A stretch of DNA of 64,000 nt from Nocardioides euryhalodurans (GTDB taxonomy: Bacteria > Actinomycetota > Actinomycetes > Propionibacteriales > Nocardioidaceae): positions 434,001 to 498,000 of the forward strand of contig NZ_CP038267.1 in the NCBI RefSeq assembly GCF_004564375.1. Reading direction: 5' to 3'. The position numbers and the translations under genes were made by a program. This document shows, in pieces, positions 24,194 through 31,718 of the stretch (position 1 is the first letter of the stretch; each line of letters begins with the position of its first letter). The notes beneath the pieces are model-generated. The model was not told where the DNA came from and searched no databases. It was given only the letters and a program-made list of their open reading frames with translations.

Positions 24194-25255
24194 GTGGGGA
24201 GCACAGTGACCGGGGTCAGGGAGAGCGATCCCACGGGACTGCACCGGGTGCTGGACGACCGGGTGGTCCTGCCCCAGGCAGCCCAGCGTCTCGACACCCG
24301 GCACGCGCTGTGGTCCGACGAGGTACGGATCCGCGTGGAGCGCCTCAACCTCGACGCCGCGTCGTTCCGCCAGCTCGAGCGCACGCACACGCGTGCCGAC
24401 GGGACCGTGGACCGGGACGCGCTGCGCGCCGAGGTCCTCGGCATCGTCGCCTCCCGCGGGAAGATGCAGAACCCCGAGACCGGCTCCGGCGGGATGCTCG
24501 TCGGCACCGTCGAGGAGGTGGGAGCGTCCTCACCGCTCGGCCTGGCCGTCGGTGACCGGGTGGCCACGCTGGTGTCCCTGACGCTCACCCCGCTGGTGAT
24601 CCAGGACGGGCTCGCCGCGTGGGACGCGGCCACCGAGCAGGTCCCGTGCGACGGCTACGCGGTGCTCTTCGGCCGCTCCATCGCCGCAGTCCTCCCCGAC
24701 GACCTCGCGCCCGAGCTGAGCCTTGCTGTCATGGACGTGTGCGGCGCGCCCGCCCTCACTGCCCGGGTGGTCTCCCGGTACGCCGGCGCGACCGTCGCCG
24801 TCATCGGCGGAGCGGGCAAGTCCGGTTCGCTGAGCCTCGCCGCAGCCCGCGACGCCGGGGCCGCTCGCGTCATCGGCGTGGTGCCCCACGAGCAGGAGGC
24901 CGCCCGGTTGCGGGCTTCCGGACTCGCGGACGAGGTGGTCCTGGCCGACGCCCGGGACCCGATCGCGCTGCGCGACGCGGTCGCCGCTGCGGGTGGCCCC
25001 GCCGACGTCACGGTGGTCTGCGTCGACGTCCCGGGGTGCGAGGGCGGCGCCATCTTGTCGACCGCTGCCGGCGGGACGGTCATCTTCTTCTCGATGGCCA
25101 CCTCCTTCTCCGCCGCCGCCCTCGGCGCCGAGGGGCTCGCCGCCGACGTGACGATGCTCGTCGGCAACGGCTACGTCCCCGGGCACGCCGAGCACGCCCT
25201 CCACCTGCTGCGTGGCCACGACGGCGTACGACGACTCTTCGAGGAGCGACTGTGA
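24194..25255 (+). CDS. kdd: L-erythro-3,5-diaminohexanoate dehydrogenase
   Basis: 353 residues from GTG 24194, seven bases after GGAGG (a GTG at 24206 is also possible). Early motifs GLHRVLDDRVVLPQAAQRLD and SRGKMQNPETGSGGMLVGTV and the nucleotide-binding stretch VAVIGGAGKSGSLSLAAARD match Kdd. Kdd oxidises 3,5-diaminohexanoate with NAD to 5-amino-3-oxohexanoate in lysine fermentation, and length matches the ~350-residue family. It overlaps kamD by GTGA. The divergent kamA and downstream aminomutase genes fix the pathway. Confidence 0.9.
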   Translation: MGSTVTGVRESDPTGLHRVLDDRVVLPQAAQRLDTRHALWSDEVRIRVERLNLDAASFRQLERTHTRADGTVDRDALRAEVLGIVASRGKMQNPETGSGGMLVGTVEEVGASSPLGLAVGDRVATLVSLTLTPLVIQDGLAAWDAATEQVPCDGYAVLFGRSIAAVLPDDLAPELSLAVMDVCGAPALTARVVSRYAGATVAVIGGAGKSGSLSLAAARDAGAARVIGVVPHEQEAARLRASGLADEVVLADARDPIALRDAVAAAGGPADVTVVCVDVPGCEGGAILSTAAGGTVIFFSMATSFSAAALGAEGLAADVTMLVGNGYVPGHAEHALHLLRGHDGVRRLFEERL

Positions 25256-26850
25256 CCACGACCGCCCGCCCCCGCCTCGACCTGGACCGCGCCCGCGTCA
25301 AGGAGGCCCGTCAGCTGGCCCGCAAGGTCGGCCGTCCGGTCGTGTCGATGGCCAGGAAGCACACCACGGTGTCCGTCGAGCGCGCGACGCTGCGCCTGGC
25401 AGGCCTCGGTGGCGCCGACCCCGACGGGACACCGTGGGTCAACCGGCTCGCCGACGCCGTCCGCGCCGACGTCGGCCTCGAGCACGGCGTCGCGCTGCCC
25501 GTCTGGGACGCCCTCCTGCGGGGGGAGGCGGAGGACCTCGCGACGCTCGCGGCCAAGGCCGGGGCCGGGTCCGTGCGCTTCCGCGTGCCGGAGGGCCGCG
25601 ACTCGACCCGCGCGACCTCGGCGTCCCGGAAGGCCGTCGGAGCCGGCCTCCGGCGCATCGATGCGCGGCGCAAGGAGCGGGAGCGGCTGATCGCCAAGGT
25701 GGGTGACGCCCCGGCGACCCCGTGGATCTACCTCATCGTGGCGACCGGTGACATCCACGAGGACATCCCGCAGGCCCAGGCCGCGGCCCGCGCGGGCGCC
25801 GACGTGATCGCGGTGATCCGCAGCACCGGGCAGTCGCTGCTCGACTTCGTCCCCGAGGGCGCCACGCGCGAGGGGTTCGCCGGGACGTACGCGACCCAGG
25901 AGAACTTCCGGCTGATGCGCGCCGCCCTCGACGAGACCTCCCGCGAGCTCGGCCGCTACATCAGGCTGACCAACTACGCCTCGGGCCTCTGCATGCCCGA
26001 GATCGCGGCGCTGGCGGGCCTCGAGCGGCTCGACATGATGCTCAACGACTCGATGTACGGGATCCTCTTCCGCGACATCAACCCGGTCCGGACCTTCGTC
26101 GACCAGCGCTTCAGCCGACAGGTGCACGCCCGCGCGGGCATCATCATCAACACCGGCGAGGACAACTACCTCACCACCGCGGACGCGGTCGAGGCGGCCC
26201 ACACGGTCACCACCTCCCAGCTGCTCAACGAGTACTTCGCCAAGGAGGCCGGGCTCGAGGACTGGCAGCTCGGTCTCGGTCATGCCTTCGAGATCGACCC
26301 CGACGTCCCCGACTCCTTCCGGCTCGAGCTGGCTCACGCGATGCTGGCGCGCGACCTGTTCCCCAAGGCACCACTGAAGTGGATGCCGCCCACCCGCCAC
26401 ATGACCGGCGACGTGTTCCGTGGCTACCTCCTCGACGGGTTCTTCAACCTCGTCGGTGCGCTCACGGGCCAGGGCATCCTGCTGGTCGGGATGATGACCG
26501 AGGCCGTGGTGACGCCGTGGCTCTCCGACCGCGACCTGGCCCTCCAGAACGTCCGCTACGTGATGAACGCCGCCGGCAACCTCCGGGAGGACTTCCGGCC
26601 CGCTCCCGGCGGCTTCATCGAGCGGCGTGCCGACCACGTCCTCGGCGAGACCATCGGGCTGCTGGACCAGATCGCCCACGACACCGACGCCGCCGGGCAC
26701 CCCCCGCTGCTCGCCGCGATCGCCGACGGCACCTTCGGCCTGATGAAGCGCCCGGCCGACGGAGGCCGCGGTCTCGACGGCGTCGCCCGCAAGTCCGCCC
26801 GGTACTACAACCCTGCCACTGAGCTGCTCGACCAGGGAGCCGCCCGATGA
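25252..26850 (+). CDS. kamD: Beta-lysine 5,6-aminomutase alpha subunit
   Basis: 532 residues from GTG 25252. Characteristic stretches include TPWIYLIVATGDIHEDIPQA, VIRSTGQSLLDFVPEGATRE, LDMMLNDSMYGILFRDINPV and LKWMPPTRHMTGDVFRGYL, all typical of the TIM-barrel large subunit that binds adenosylcobalamin and PLP. With KamE it moves the C6 amino group of beta-lysine to C5, giving 3,5-diaminohexanoate. It is a cytoplasmic enzyme. It overlaps kdd (GTGA) and kamE (ATGA), consistent with subunit co-translation. The ~515-residue family length is slightly exceeded by the N-terminus. Confidence 0.95.
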   Translation: MTTTARPRLDLDRARVKEARQLARKVGRPVVSMARKHTTVSVERATLRLAGLGGADPDGTPWVNRLADAVRADVGLEHGVALPVWDALLRGEAEDLATLAAKAGAGSVRFRVPEGRDSTRATSASRKAVGAGLRRIDARRKERERLIAKVGDAPATPWIYLIVATGDIHEDIPQAQAAARAGADVIAVIRSTGQSLLDFVPEGATREGFAGTYATQENFRLMRAALDETSRELGRYIRLTNYASGLCMPEIAALAGLERLDMMLNDSMYGILFRDINPVRTFVDQRFSRQVHARAGIIINTGEDNYLTTADAVEAAHTVTTSQLLNEYFAKEAGLEDWQLGLGHAFEIDPDVPDSFRLELAHAMLARDLFPKAPLKWMPPTRHMTGDVFRGYLLDGFFNLVGALTGQGILLVGMMTEAVVTPWLSDRDLALQNVRYVMNAAGNLREDFRPAPGGFIERRADHVLGETIGLLDQIAHDTDAAGHPPLLAAIADGTFGLMKRPADGGRGLDGVARKSARYYNPATELLDQGAAR

Positions 26851-27593
26851 ACCCGATCCGCCCCTACGGCGACACCACCGGCGACGGCATGGTGCAGCTG
26901 TCCTTCACCCTGCCGATCGCCCACTCCAAGGTCGCCGACGGCGCAGCCGTGCAGCTGGCCAACAAGATGGGCATGGATCCAGCGCTGGTCGTCCACAGCA
27001 AGCCGATGGGGGAGGGGTTCACCTTCTTCGTGGTCTACGGCCGGGTCAACCACCTCGTCGAGCCCGACAAGGTGCAGGTGGTGGAGCGCGACTACCCGCT
27101 GCTCACGCCCAAGGAGGCCAACGCCGCCATCAAGCGCAGCCTGCGCCGCCGGCTCGTCGTCGTCGGCGCGTGCATCGGCACCGACGCCCACACGGTGGGC
27201 ATCGACGCGATCCTCAACATCAAGGGGTTCGCGGGGGAGAAGGGGCTGGAGTACTACCGCGAGATCAAGGTGGTCAACCTCGGCGCGCAGGTGTCGGTGC
27301 CGCAGCTGGTCGACCGCTCGCTCGCCGAGAAGGCCGACGCGGTCCTGGTCTCGCAGGTCGTGACCCAGCGCGACGCCCACCTCCTCAACACCCGCGAGAT
27401 GTCGGCCGCCTTCCGCGAGGCCTACCCCGCCGGCCGGCAGCCGTTGCTGGTCGTGGGCGGGCCGCGCTTCGACGAGGCAATGTCCACAGACCTGGGCGTC
27501 GACCGCGTCTTCAGCCGGGGCACCACGCCCGGGGAGGTCGCCAGCTTCATCGTCCACCGCATGACCGACCGCCCGACCAGGAAGGCCTCCTGA
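26847..27593 (+). CDS. kamE: Beta-lysine 5,6-aminomutase beta subunit (cobalamin-binding)
   Basis: 248 residues. The base-off cobalamin motif D-x-H-x-x-G appears as DAHTVG (D113, H115, G118) after VVVGACIGT, with the later GG of LLVVGGPRF completing the Rossmann-like B12 domain. The N-terminal part (LSFTLPIAHSKVADGAAVQL) is the KamE dimerisation/PLP-linked domain. The ATG overlaps kamD (ATGA) and the stop touches kal (TGATG). No B12 riboswitch was seen in front of the operon. Confidence 0.95.
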   Translation: MNPIRPYGDTTGDGMVQLSFTLPIAHSKVADGAAVQLANKMGMDPALVVHSKPMGEGFTFFVVYGRVNHLVEPDKVQVVERDYPLLTPKEANAAIKRSLRRRLVVVGACIGTDAHTVGIDAILNIKGFAGEKGLEYYREIKVVNLGAQVSVPQLVDRSLAEKADAVLVSQVVTQRDAHLLNTREMSAAFREAYPAGRQPLLVVGGPRFDEAMSTDLGVDRVFSRGTTPGEVASFIVHRMTDRPTRKAS

Positions 27594-27988
27594 TGACCGG
27601 CAGCCGTGCCGAGGTGGGGATGCGCGTCGTCCACCGCCGCTACGTCCCGTACTCCCACGCCCACTACGCCGGCAACCTGGTCGACGGCGCCTACAGCCTC
27701 GGTCTCTTCGGCGACGTGGCCACCGAGATGTGCATCGTCACCGACGGCGACGAGGGCCTCTTCGCCTCGTACGCCGACGTGCAGTTCGTCGCCCCGGTCC
27801 GGGCCGGCGACGTGCTCGAGGTCGGGTGCGAGATCACGCGCGTCGGCACCCGCTCGCGCGAGCTGTCGCTGACCGTCCACGTGGTCGCCCGGGGCGCCGC
27901 CACCGAGGCCCGTCCGGGGGCCGCGACGGTCCTCGACGAGCCCCTCCTCGCGACCACGGCCACCGGTACCGTGGTCGTCCCCGGCTGA
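27593..27988 (+). CDS. kal: 3-aminobutyryl-CoA ammonia-lyase
   Basis: 131 residues from ATG 27593. RRYVPYSHAHYAGNLVDGAY and the following hot-dog strand pattern (SYADVQFVAPVRAGDVLEVG) match Kal, the small hot-dog enzyme that removes ammonia from 3-aminobutyryl-CoA to give crotonyl-CoA. It is the last gene of kdd-kamD-kamE-kal, and a candidate terminator begins 15 bp after its stop. The preceding step, 3-keto-5-aminohexanoate cleavage by Kce, has no gene in the window. Confidence 0.88.
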   Translation: MTGSRAEVGMRVVHRRYVPYSHAHYAGNLVDGAYSLGLFGDVATEMCIVTDGDEGLFASYADVQFVAPVRAGDVLEVGCEITRVGTRSRELSLTVHVVARGAATEARPGAATVLDEPLLATTATGTVVVPG

Positions 27989-28002
27989 CCACGCGCAGCC
28001 TG

Positions 28003-28030
28003 CCCGGGGTGTCGTCGGCGACACGCCGGG
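28003..28030 (+). terminator. Hairpin terminator after the kam operon
   Basis: CCCGGGGTGTCG and CGACACGCCGGG form a 12-bp stem with one mismatch around a TCGG tetraloop. It begins 15 bp after the kal stop and is followed by an A-rich patch (AAGGAAAAATT). Confidence 0.6.
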
Positions 28031-28408
28031 CGCAAGGAAAAATTCGGTACGGATTGTGACCGGAGGGACCCGCCGCTGACCTGCACGTTCTCGCAAAGGC
28101 GCAGGTCAACCGCCGGTTGACATCGGGGTCCGGCACGACCGAAGGTGCGGGGGTCCGCCCATGCAGTTCGTGGCGAGCGGGACCGTCGTCCGGGTGATCG
28201 CGTCGGAGGTGGGGCGCCACCACCGTCCGACCTGGTTCACGGAGGTCGGTCCCGCACCGCGAGGTCGGACGCGGAAGGGTCCCTGGTTCCCTAGACAACT
28301 TCCCGGTGTCGGCAGCCGGTCGATCTCGGGTTGGCCCGAAGGACGCAGCGGACCCTTCCGCCGCCCTGCAACCCCGACCGGCGGGGCGGTCGGGGTGGTG
28401 CCGACAGG

Positions 28409-28414
28409 TACCTT
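28409..28414 (+). promoter_or_regulatory. -10 box of a leaderless promoter for lnt
   Basis: TACCTT (TANNNT) ends 7 nt before GTG 28422, the spacing expected if transcription starts on the first base of the codon. This supports GTG 28422 as the real start. Confidence 0.5.
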
Positions 28415-28421
28415 TGCCCCC

Positions 28422-29915
28422 GTGCTCCTCCGGACCGGCTTCGCGCTGCTCGCGGGCGCGTTGCTGGCACAGGCGTTCGAGCCGGTCGGGCTCGCCCTGC
28501 TCCTCCCGATCGGGGTCGCCGGCTTCGTGCTCTCGGTCCGCGGACTCCCTGCCCGCCGCGCGTGGATCCCTGGCCTGGCGTTCGGCATCGGGTTCCAGTT
28601 CGTCCTGCTCTTCTGGATGCGCGTCGTCGGCTACGAGCCGTGGGTGGCCCTCGCCGGGATCGAGGCGGCCTTCTACGCGCCGCTGGCGTCCGCCACCGTG
28701 GTGCTGCTCCGGCACCGGGGCGGCCCGCTGTGGTTCGCTGCCGCCTGGGTGGCGATGGAGACCATCCGGTCGGGGTGGCCGTTCAGCGGCATGCCGTGGG
28801 GGCGCCTCTCGTACGCCGTGGCCGGCACCGCGTGGCAGGACGCCCTGCCCTACGTCGGCATGGCCGGGCTCTCCTTCCTGCTCGCCCTGCTCGGCGCGCT
28901 GCTCGCCGGTGTCGTCACCGGTCCGCGGCGGCTCCGGGCAGGAGTCGCCGTGGCGGGCGTGGCCGCCGCCAGCGTGGTGCCGACGCTGGTCCCGCACGAG
29001 CTGCCGACGGTGGGGGAGCGGACCGTCGCCGTGGTCCAGGGCGACGTGCCGGGCGACGGGAGCGACATCCTGCTCGACCACCGCCAGGTGACACGCAACC
29101 ACGTGGACGCCACCGTCGACCTCGCCGACCGGGTCGAGGAGGGAGGCGCTCCGCGCCCCGACTTCGTGGTCTGGCCGGAGAACTCCACCGCGGTCGACCC
29201 GTTCCTGGCCAGTGACGTCAACGCCTGGATCAACGAGGCCAGCGCTGCCGTGCAGGTGCCCATCCTGGTGGGCGCGATGGTCGATGCCGGGACCGAGAAC
29301 GTCCTCAACCAGGGCATCGTCTGGGAGCCCGACACGGGGGCCGCCGACCGCTACACCAAGTGGCACCCCGTGCCCTTCGGCGAGTACATCCCCTGGCGCG
29401 ACCTCGGCCTCGGCAGCATCGGCCAGCTCCGCCTGATCCCGCGCGACATGCTCGGCGGCACGCGCACCGAGCCGCTGCCGGTGGGGGGCACGCTGGTCGC
29501 GGACGCGATCTGCTTCGACGTCGCCTACGACGACGGCATCCACGCCCAGCTCCGCAACGGTGGGCAGCTGCTGACCGTCCAGACCAGCAACGCGATGTTC
29601 ATCCACACCGCGCAGATCGAGCAGCAGTTCGAGATCTCACGGCTGCGCGCCCTCGAGACCGGACGGCACGTCCTCGTCGCCGCGACCAACGGCGTCTCCG
29701 GGGTGATCGCCCCCGACGGCACCGTCGTGGCGCGGGCCGGGATCCGGACCCAGGACGTGCTGGTGGAGGACGTCACGATCGCCGACGGGCTCACCCCGGC
29801 GGTGTGGGCCGGCTCGTGGCCCGGCCGCGCGGCCGTGGCCCTCACCGTCCTGGGCCTCGTGCTGGGACTGCTCCCGTATCGTCGACGTCAGCGGAGCGGA
29901 GGTGTGGGCACATGA
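28422..29915 (+). CDS. lnt: Apolipoprotein N-acyltransferase
   Basis: 497 residues from GTG 28422; earlier in-frame starts exist (28398, 28161) but add Pro/Arg-rich residues without a helix. Five or six membrane helices (about residues 5-200) precede a nitrilase-fold domain with the triad Glu in VVWPENST (about 252), Lys in YTKWHPVPFGEY (about 312) and Cys in AICFDVAYDD (about 363), then a C-terminal helix. It acylates the N-terminal Cys of lipoproteins on the outer face of the membrane. It overlaps ppm by ATGA; in Mycobacterium tuberculosis the same two activities are fused in one polypeptide. Confidence 0.93.
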   Translation: MLLRTGFALLAGALLAQAFEPVGLALLLPIGVAGFVLSVRGLPARRAWIPGLAFGIGFQFVLLFWMRVVGYEPWVALAGIEAAFYAPLASATVVLLRHRGGPLWFAAAWVAMETIRSGWPFSGMPWGRLSYAVAGTAWQDALPYVGMAGLSFLLALLGALLAGVVTGPRRLRAGVAVAGVAAASVVPTLVPHELPTVGERTVAVVQGDVPGDGSDILLDHRQVTRNHVDATVDLADRVEEGGAPRPDFVVWPENSTAVDPFLASDVNAWINEASAAVQVPILVGAMVDAGTENVLNQGIVWEPDTGAADRYTKWHPVPFGEYIPWRDLGLGSIGQLRLIPRDMLGGTRTEPLPVGGTLVADAICFDVAYDDGIHAQLRNGGQLLTVQTSNAMFIHTAQIEQQFEISRLRALETGRHVLVAATNGVSGVIAPDGTVVARAGIRTQDVLVEDVTIADGLTPAVWAGSWPGRAAVALTVLGLVLGLLPYRRRQRSGGVGT

Positions 29916-30670
29916 GCGGCGAGGGCCGGGTCTGCATGGTGGTCCCGACGTACGACGAGGTCGAGAACCTGCCCTGGGTCGTACGCCGGCTGCGCGGTGC
30001 GCACCCCGACGTCCACGTCCTCGTGGTCGACGACGGCTCCCCGGACGGGACCGGCCAGGTCGCCGACGAGCTCGCTGCGGCCGACCCCGGGGTGCGGGTG
30101 GTCCACCGCACCTCCAAGGAAGGCCTCGGCGCCGCCTACCTCCACGGCTTCCGGGTGGCGCTCGACGCCGGCTACGACGTGATCGGCGAGATGGACGCCG
30201 ACGGCTCCCACCAGCCCGAGCAGCTGCACCGCCTGCTCGACGCGCTCCCGTACGCCGACCTGGTCATCGGGTCGCGCTGGGTGCCCGGGGGCTCGGTCGT
30301 GAACTGGCCGCTGCACCGCCAGGTCCTCTCCCGCGGGGGCAACACCTACGTCCGGCTGCTGCTCGGGGTCGACGTACGCGACGCGACGGCCGGCTTCCGG
30401 CTCTACCGGCGGCAGACCCTGGAGAAGATCGACCTCGAGACGGTCAGGTCCACGGGCTACGTGTTCCAGACCGACCTCGCGGTGCGGGTGCTCCGGCACG
30501 GGATGGTGGTGCGTGAGGTGCCCATCGAGTTCGTGGAACGGGTGCGGGGGGAGTCCAAGATGGACCGGGCCGTCGCCACCGAGTCCCTGCGGCGCATCAC
30601 CGCCTGGGGCCTGCGGGAGCGCCGCGAGCAGGTGCTGCGCCTGGTCCGGTCACGGCGGGGCCACCGATGA
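29912..30670 (+). CDS. Polyprenol-phosphate mannosyltransferase (Ppm1/DPM1-like, GT2)
   Basis: 252 residues from ATG 29912. A GT-A glycosyltransferase: VPTYDEVENLPWVV, VVDDGSPDGTG (donor Asp residues), DADGSHQPEQ (metal-binding DxD-like), RGGNTYVRLLLG and ATAGFRLYRR. It makes polyprenyl-phosphate-mannose from GDP-mannose, the donor for lipoglycans and protein O-mannosylation outside the membrane. The coupling with lnt (ATGA) matches the actinobacterial lnt-ppm arrangement. It overlaps fxsA by ATGA. Confidence 0.9.
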   Translation: MSGEGRVCMVVPTYDEVENLPWVVRRLRGAHPDVHVLVVDDGSPDGTGQVADELAAADPGVRVVHRTSKEGLGAAYLHGFRVALDAGYDVIGEMDADGSHQPEQLHRLLDALPYADLVIGSRWVPGGSVVNWPLHRQVLSRGGNTYVRLLLGVDVRDATAGFRLYRRQTLEKIDLETVRSTGYVFQTDLAVRVLRHGMVVREVPIEFVERVRGESKMDRAVATESLRRITAWGLRERREQVLRLVRSRRGHR

Positions 30671-31152
30671 GCCGCCGCTGGCTGCGCCCGCTGCTGGTCG
30701 CCCTCTTCATCGGGGTGCCGCTGCTGGAGATCTACGTCCTGGTCCAGATCGGGCAGGTGATCGGCGCCTGGTGGACGATCCTGCTGCTGGTGCTGGCCAG
30801 CATCATCGGCACCATGCTCGTGCGCCGCGAGGGCGGTCGGGCGTGGCAGGCACTGACCACGGCCCTCGAGACGGGGCGGATGCCCCACCGCGAGCTGGCC
30901 GACGGGGCCTTGATCCTGATCGGCGGGACGCTGATGCTCGCCCCCGGGTTCGTCACCGACGCGGTCGGCGTGCTGCTGATCCTCCCGGTCACCAGGCCCG
31001 TGGCCCGGAGGATGCTGGCCGGGGTGGTCGCACGCCGACTGCTGGGTCCGGTCAGCACGTCGTACGGGCCTGCAGACGTACGTCGCCCCGGACCCTCCGG
31101 CACGGGGCCGGTGATCCGGGGCGAGGTCGTCGACGACGACGGGTCTAGCTGA
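30667..31152 (+). CDS. fxsA: FxsA family membrane protein
   Basis: 161 residues. N-terminal LFIGVPLLEIYVLVQIGQVI and WWTILLLVLASIIGTMLVRR with LMLAPGFVTDAVGVLLILP are the three conserved membrane segments of FxsA, an inner-membrane protein of unclear function named for suppressing F-exclusion of phage T7. A soluble C-terminal tail of about 45 residues follows. It closes the lnt-ppm-fxsA operon, and its last 8 bp overlap the convergent rbpA. Confidence 0.9.
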   Translation: MSRRWLRPLLVALFIGVPLLEIYVLVQIGQVIGAWWTILLLVLASIIGTMLVRREGGRAWQALTTALETGRMPHRELADGALILIGGTLMLAPGFVTDAVGVLLILPVTRPVARRMLAGVVARRLLGPVSTSYGPADVRRPGPSGTGPVIRGEVVDDDGSS

Positions 31153-31525
31153 CCTTCTTCTTGCGCGAGGAGCGGTGCAGGTGGGCCGGGCCGATCTCGC
31201 CACCGCGGAGCAGCTCGAGGCGCTCCTTGAGGATGTCCTCGAGCTCCTTCTCGGAACGGCGCTCGAGCAGCATGTCCCAATGGGTGCGGGCCGGCTTCTC
31301 GGCCTTCGCCTCCGGCTGGATGCCGGCGACGCTCAGCGACTCCGCGCCGCAGCGCGGGCACTCCCACGTTGCCGGGATGTCGGCCTCGACCGACATGGTG
31401 ATCTCGAACTCGTGACCCCGCTCGCAGCGGTAGCCGACCTGCTGCCGTGCCGCGAACTCGATCCCGCGCTCGTCCTCGAAACTCTGGCCTCCGAGCCGGG
31501 CGCCTCTCAGTGTGCGCTCCGCCAT
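31145..31525 (-). CDS. rbpA: RNA polymerase-binding protein RbpA
   Basis: 126 residues from ATG 31525, preceded by GGGAGGTGG. N-terminal AERTLRGARLGGQSFEDE tail, a zinc-binding core (CERGHEFE and CPRCGAES), then the basic linker and sigma-interaction helix ARTHWDMLLERRSEKELEDI. RbpA is found only in Actinobacteria and stabilises the promoter complex of the housekeeping sigma factor. A sigma-R-type promoter sits about 100 bp upstream, matching the known oxidative-stress control of rbpA in Streptomyces. Confidence 0.96.
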   Translation of the reverse strand: MAERTLRGARLGGQSFEDERGIEFAARQQVGYRCERGHEFEITMSVEADIPATWECPRCGAESLSVAGIQPEAKAEKPARTHWDMLLERRSEKELEDILKERLELLRGGEIGPAHLHRSSRKKKVS

Positions 31526-31630
31526 GAGCCACCTCCCTGGTCTGATGTTCCCCCGTGGAACGCTCCGGACGGTGTCACCGGTCCGGCGCGCATGTGGGCG
31601 TTACATCGTGTTCAACGCTACGCCTCGTCC

Positions 31631-31657
31631 AACGGTACGGGGAGGGCCAAGATTCCC
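31631..31657 (-). promoter_or_regulatory. Sigma-R-type promoter of rbpA
   Basis: On the minus strand GGGAAT (31657-31652), 18 bp, then GTT (31633-31631) matches the GGGAAT-N18-GTT consensus of SigR/SigH disulfide-stress sigma factors. The -35 lies inside a perfect ATTCCCGGGAAT palindrome (31652-31663). Predicted leader about 100 nt. Confidence 0.65.
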
Positions 31658-31718
31658 GGGAATCCCGAGGCGTGGGCCACATCCGGGTGGGGTGGCGACG
31701 GCTGGTCCCGTCTGGTTG

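Larger units (their letters stand above)
27989..28421. other. 433-bp non-coding stretch with several inverted repeats
   Basis: Between kal and lnt I see no convincing gene, though the lnt frame is open back to 28161. It contains, in order: a terminator-like hairpin (28003-28030); TGACCTGC and GCAGGTCA 16 nt apart (28077-28108); the palindrome GTCAACCGCCGGTTGAC (28105-28121), whose right arm runs into a TTGACA box; and an 8-bp perfect stem CCCCGACC/GGTCGGGG (28372-28395) just before the lnt promoter. A small RNA or an operator cluster is possible; neither is proven. Confidence 0.5.

Noticed and set aside
28161..28421. N-terminal extension of lnt
   Set aside because: The added ~87 residues are Pro/Arg-rich with no membrane helix, and the TACCTT box points to GTG 28422.
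31658..31684. Second sigma-R promoter reading rightward from the same palindrome
   Set aside because: GGGAAT is present on the plus strand, but 18 bp later the sequence is TCC instead of GTT, and it would point against the genes.
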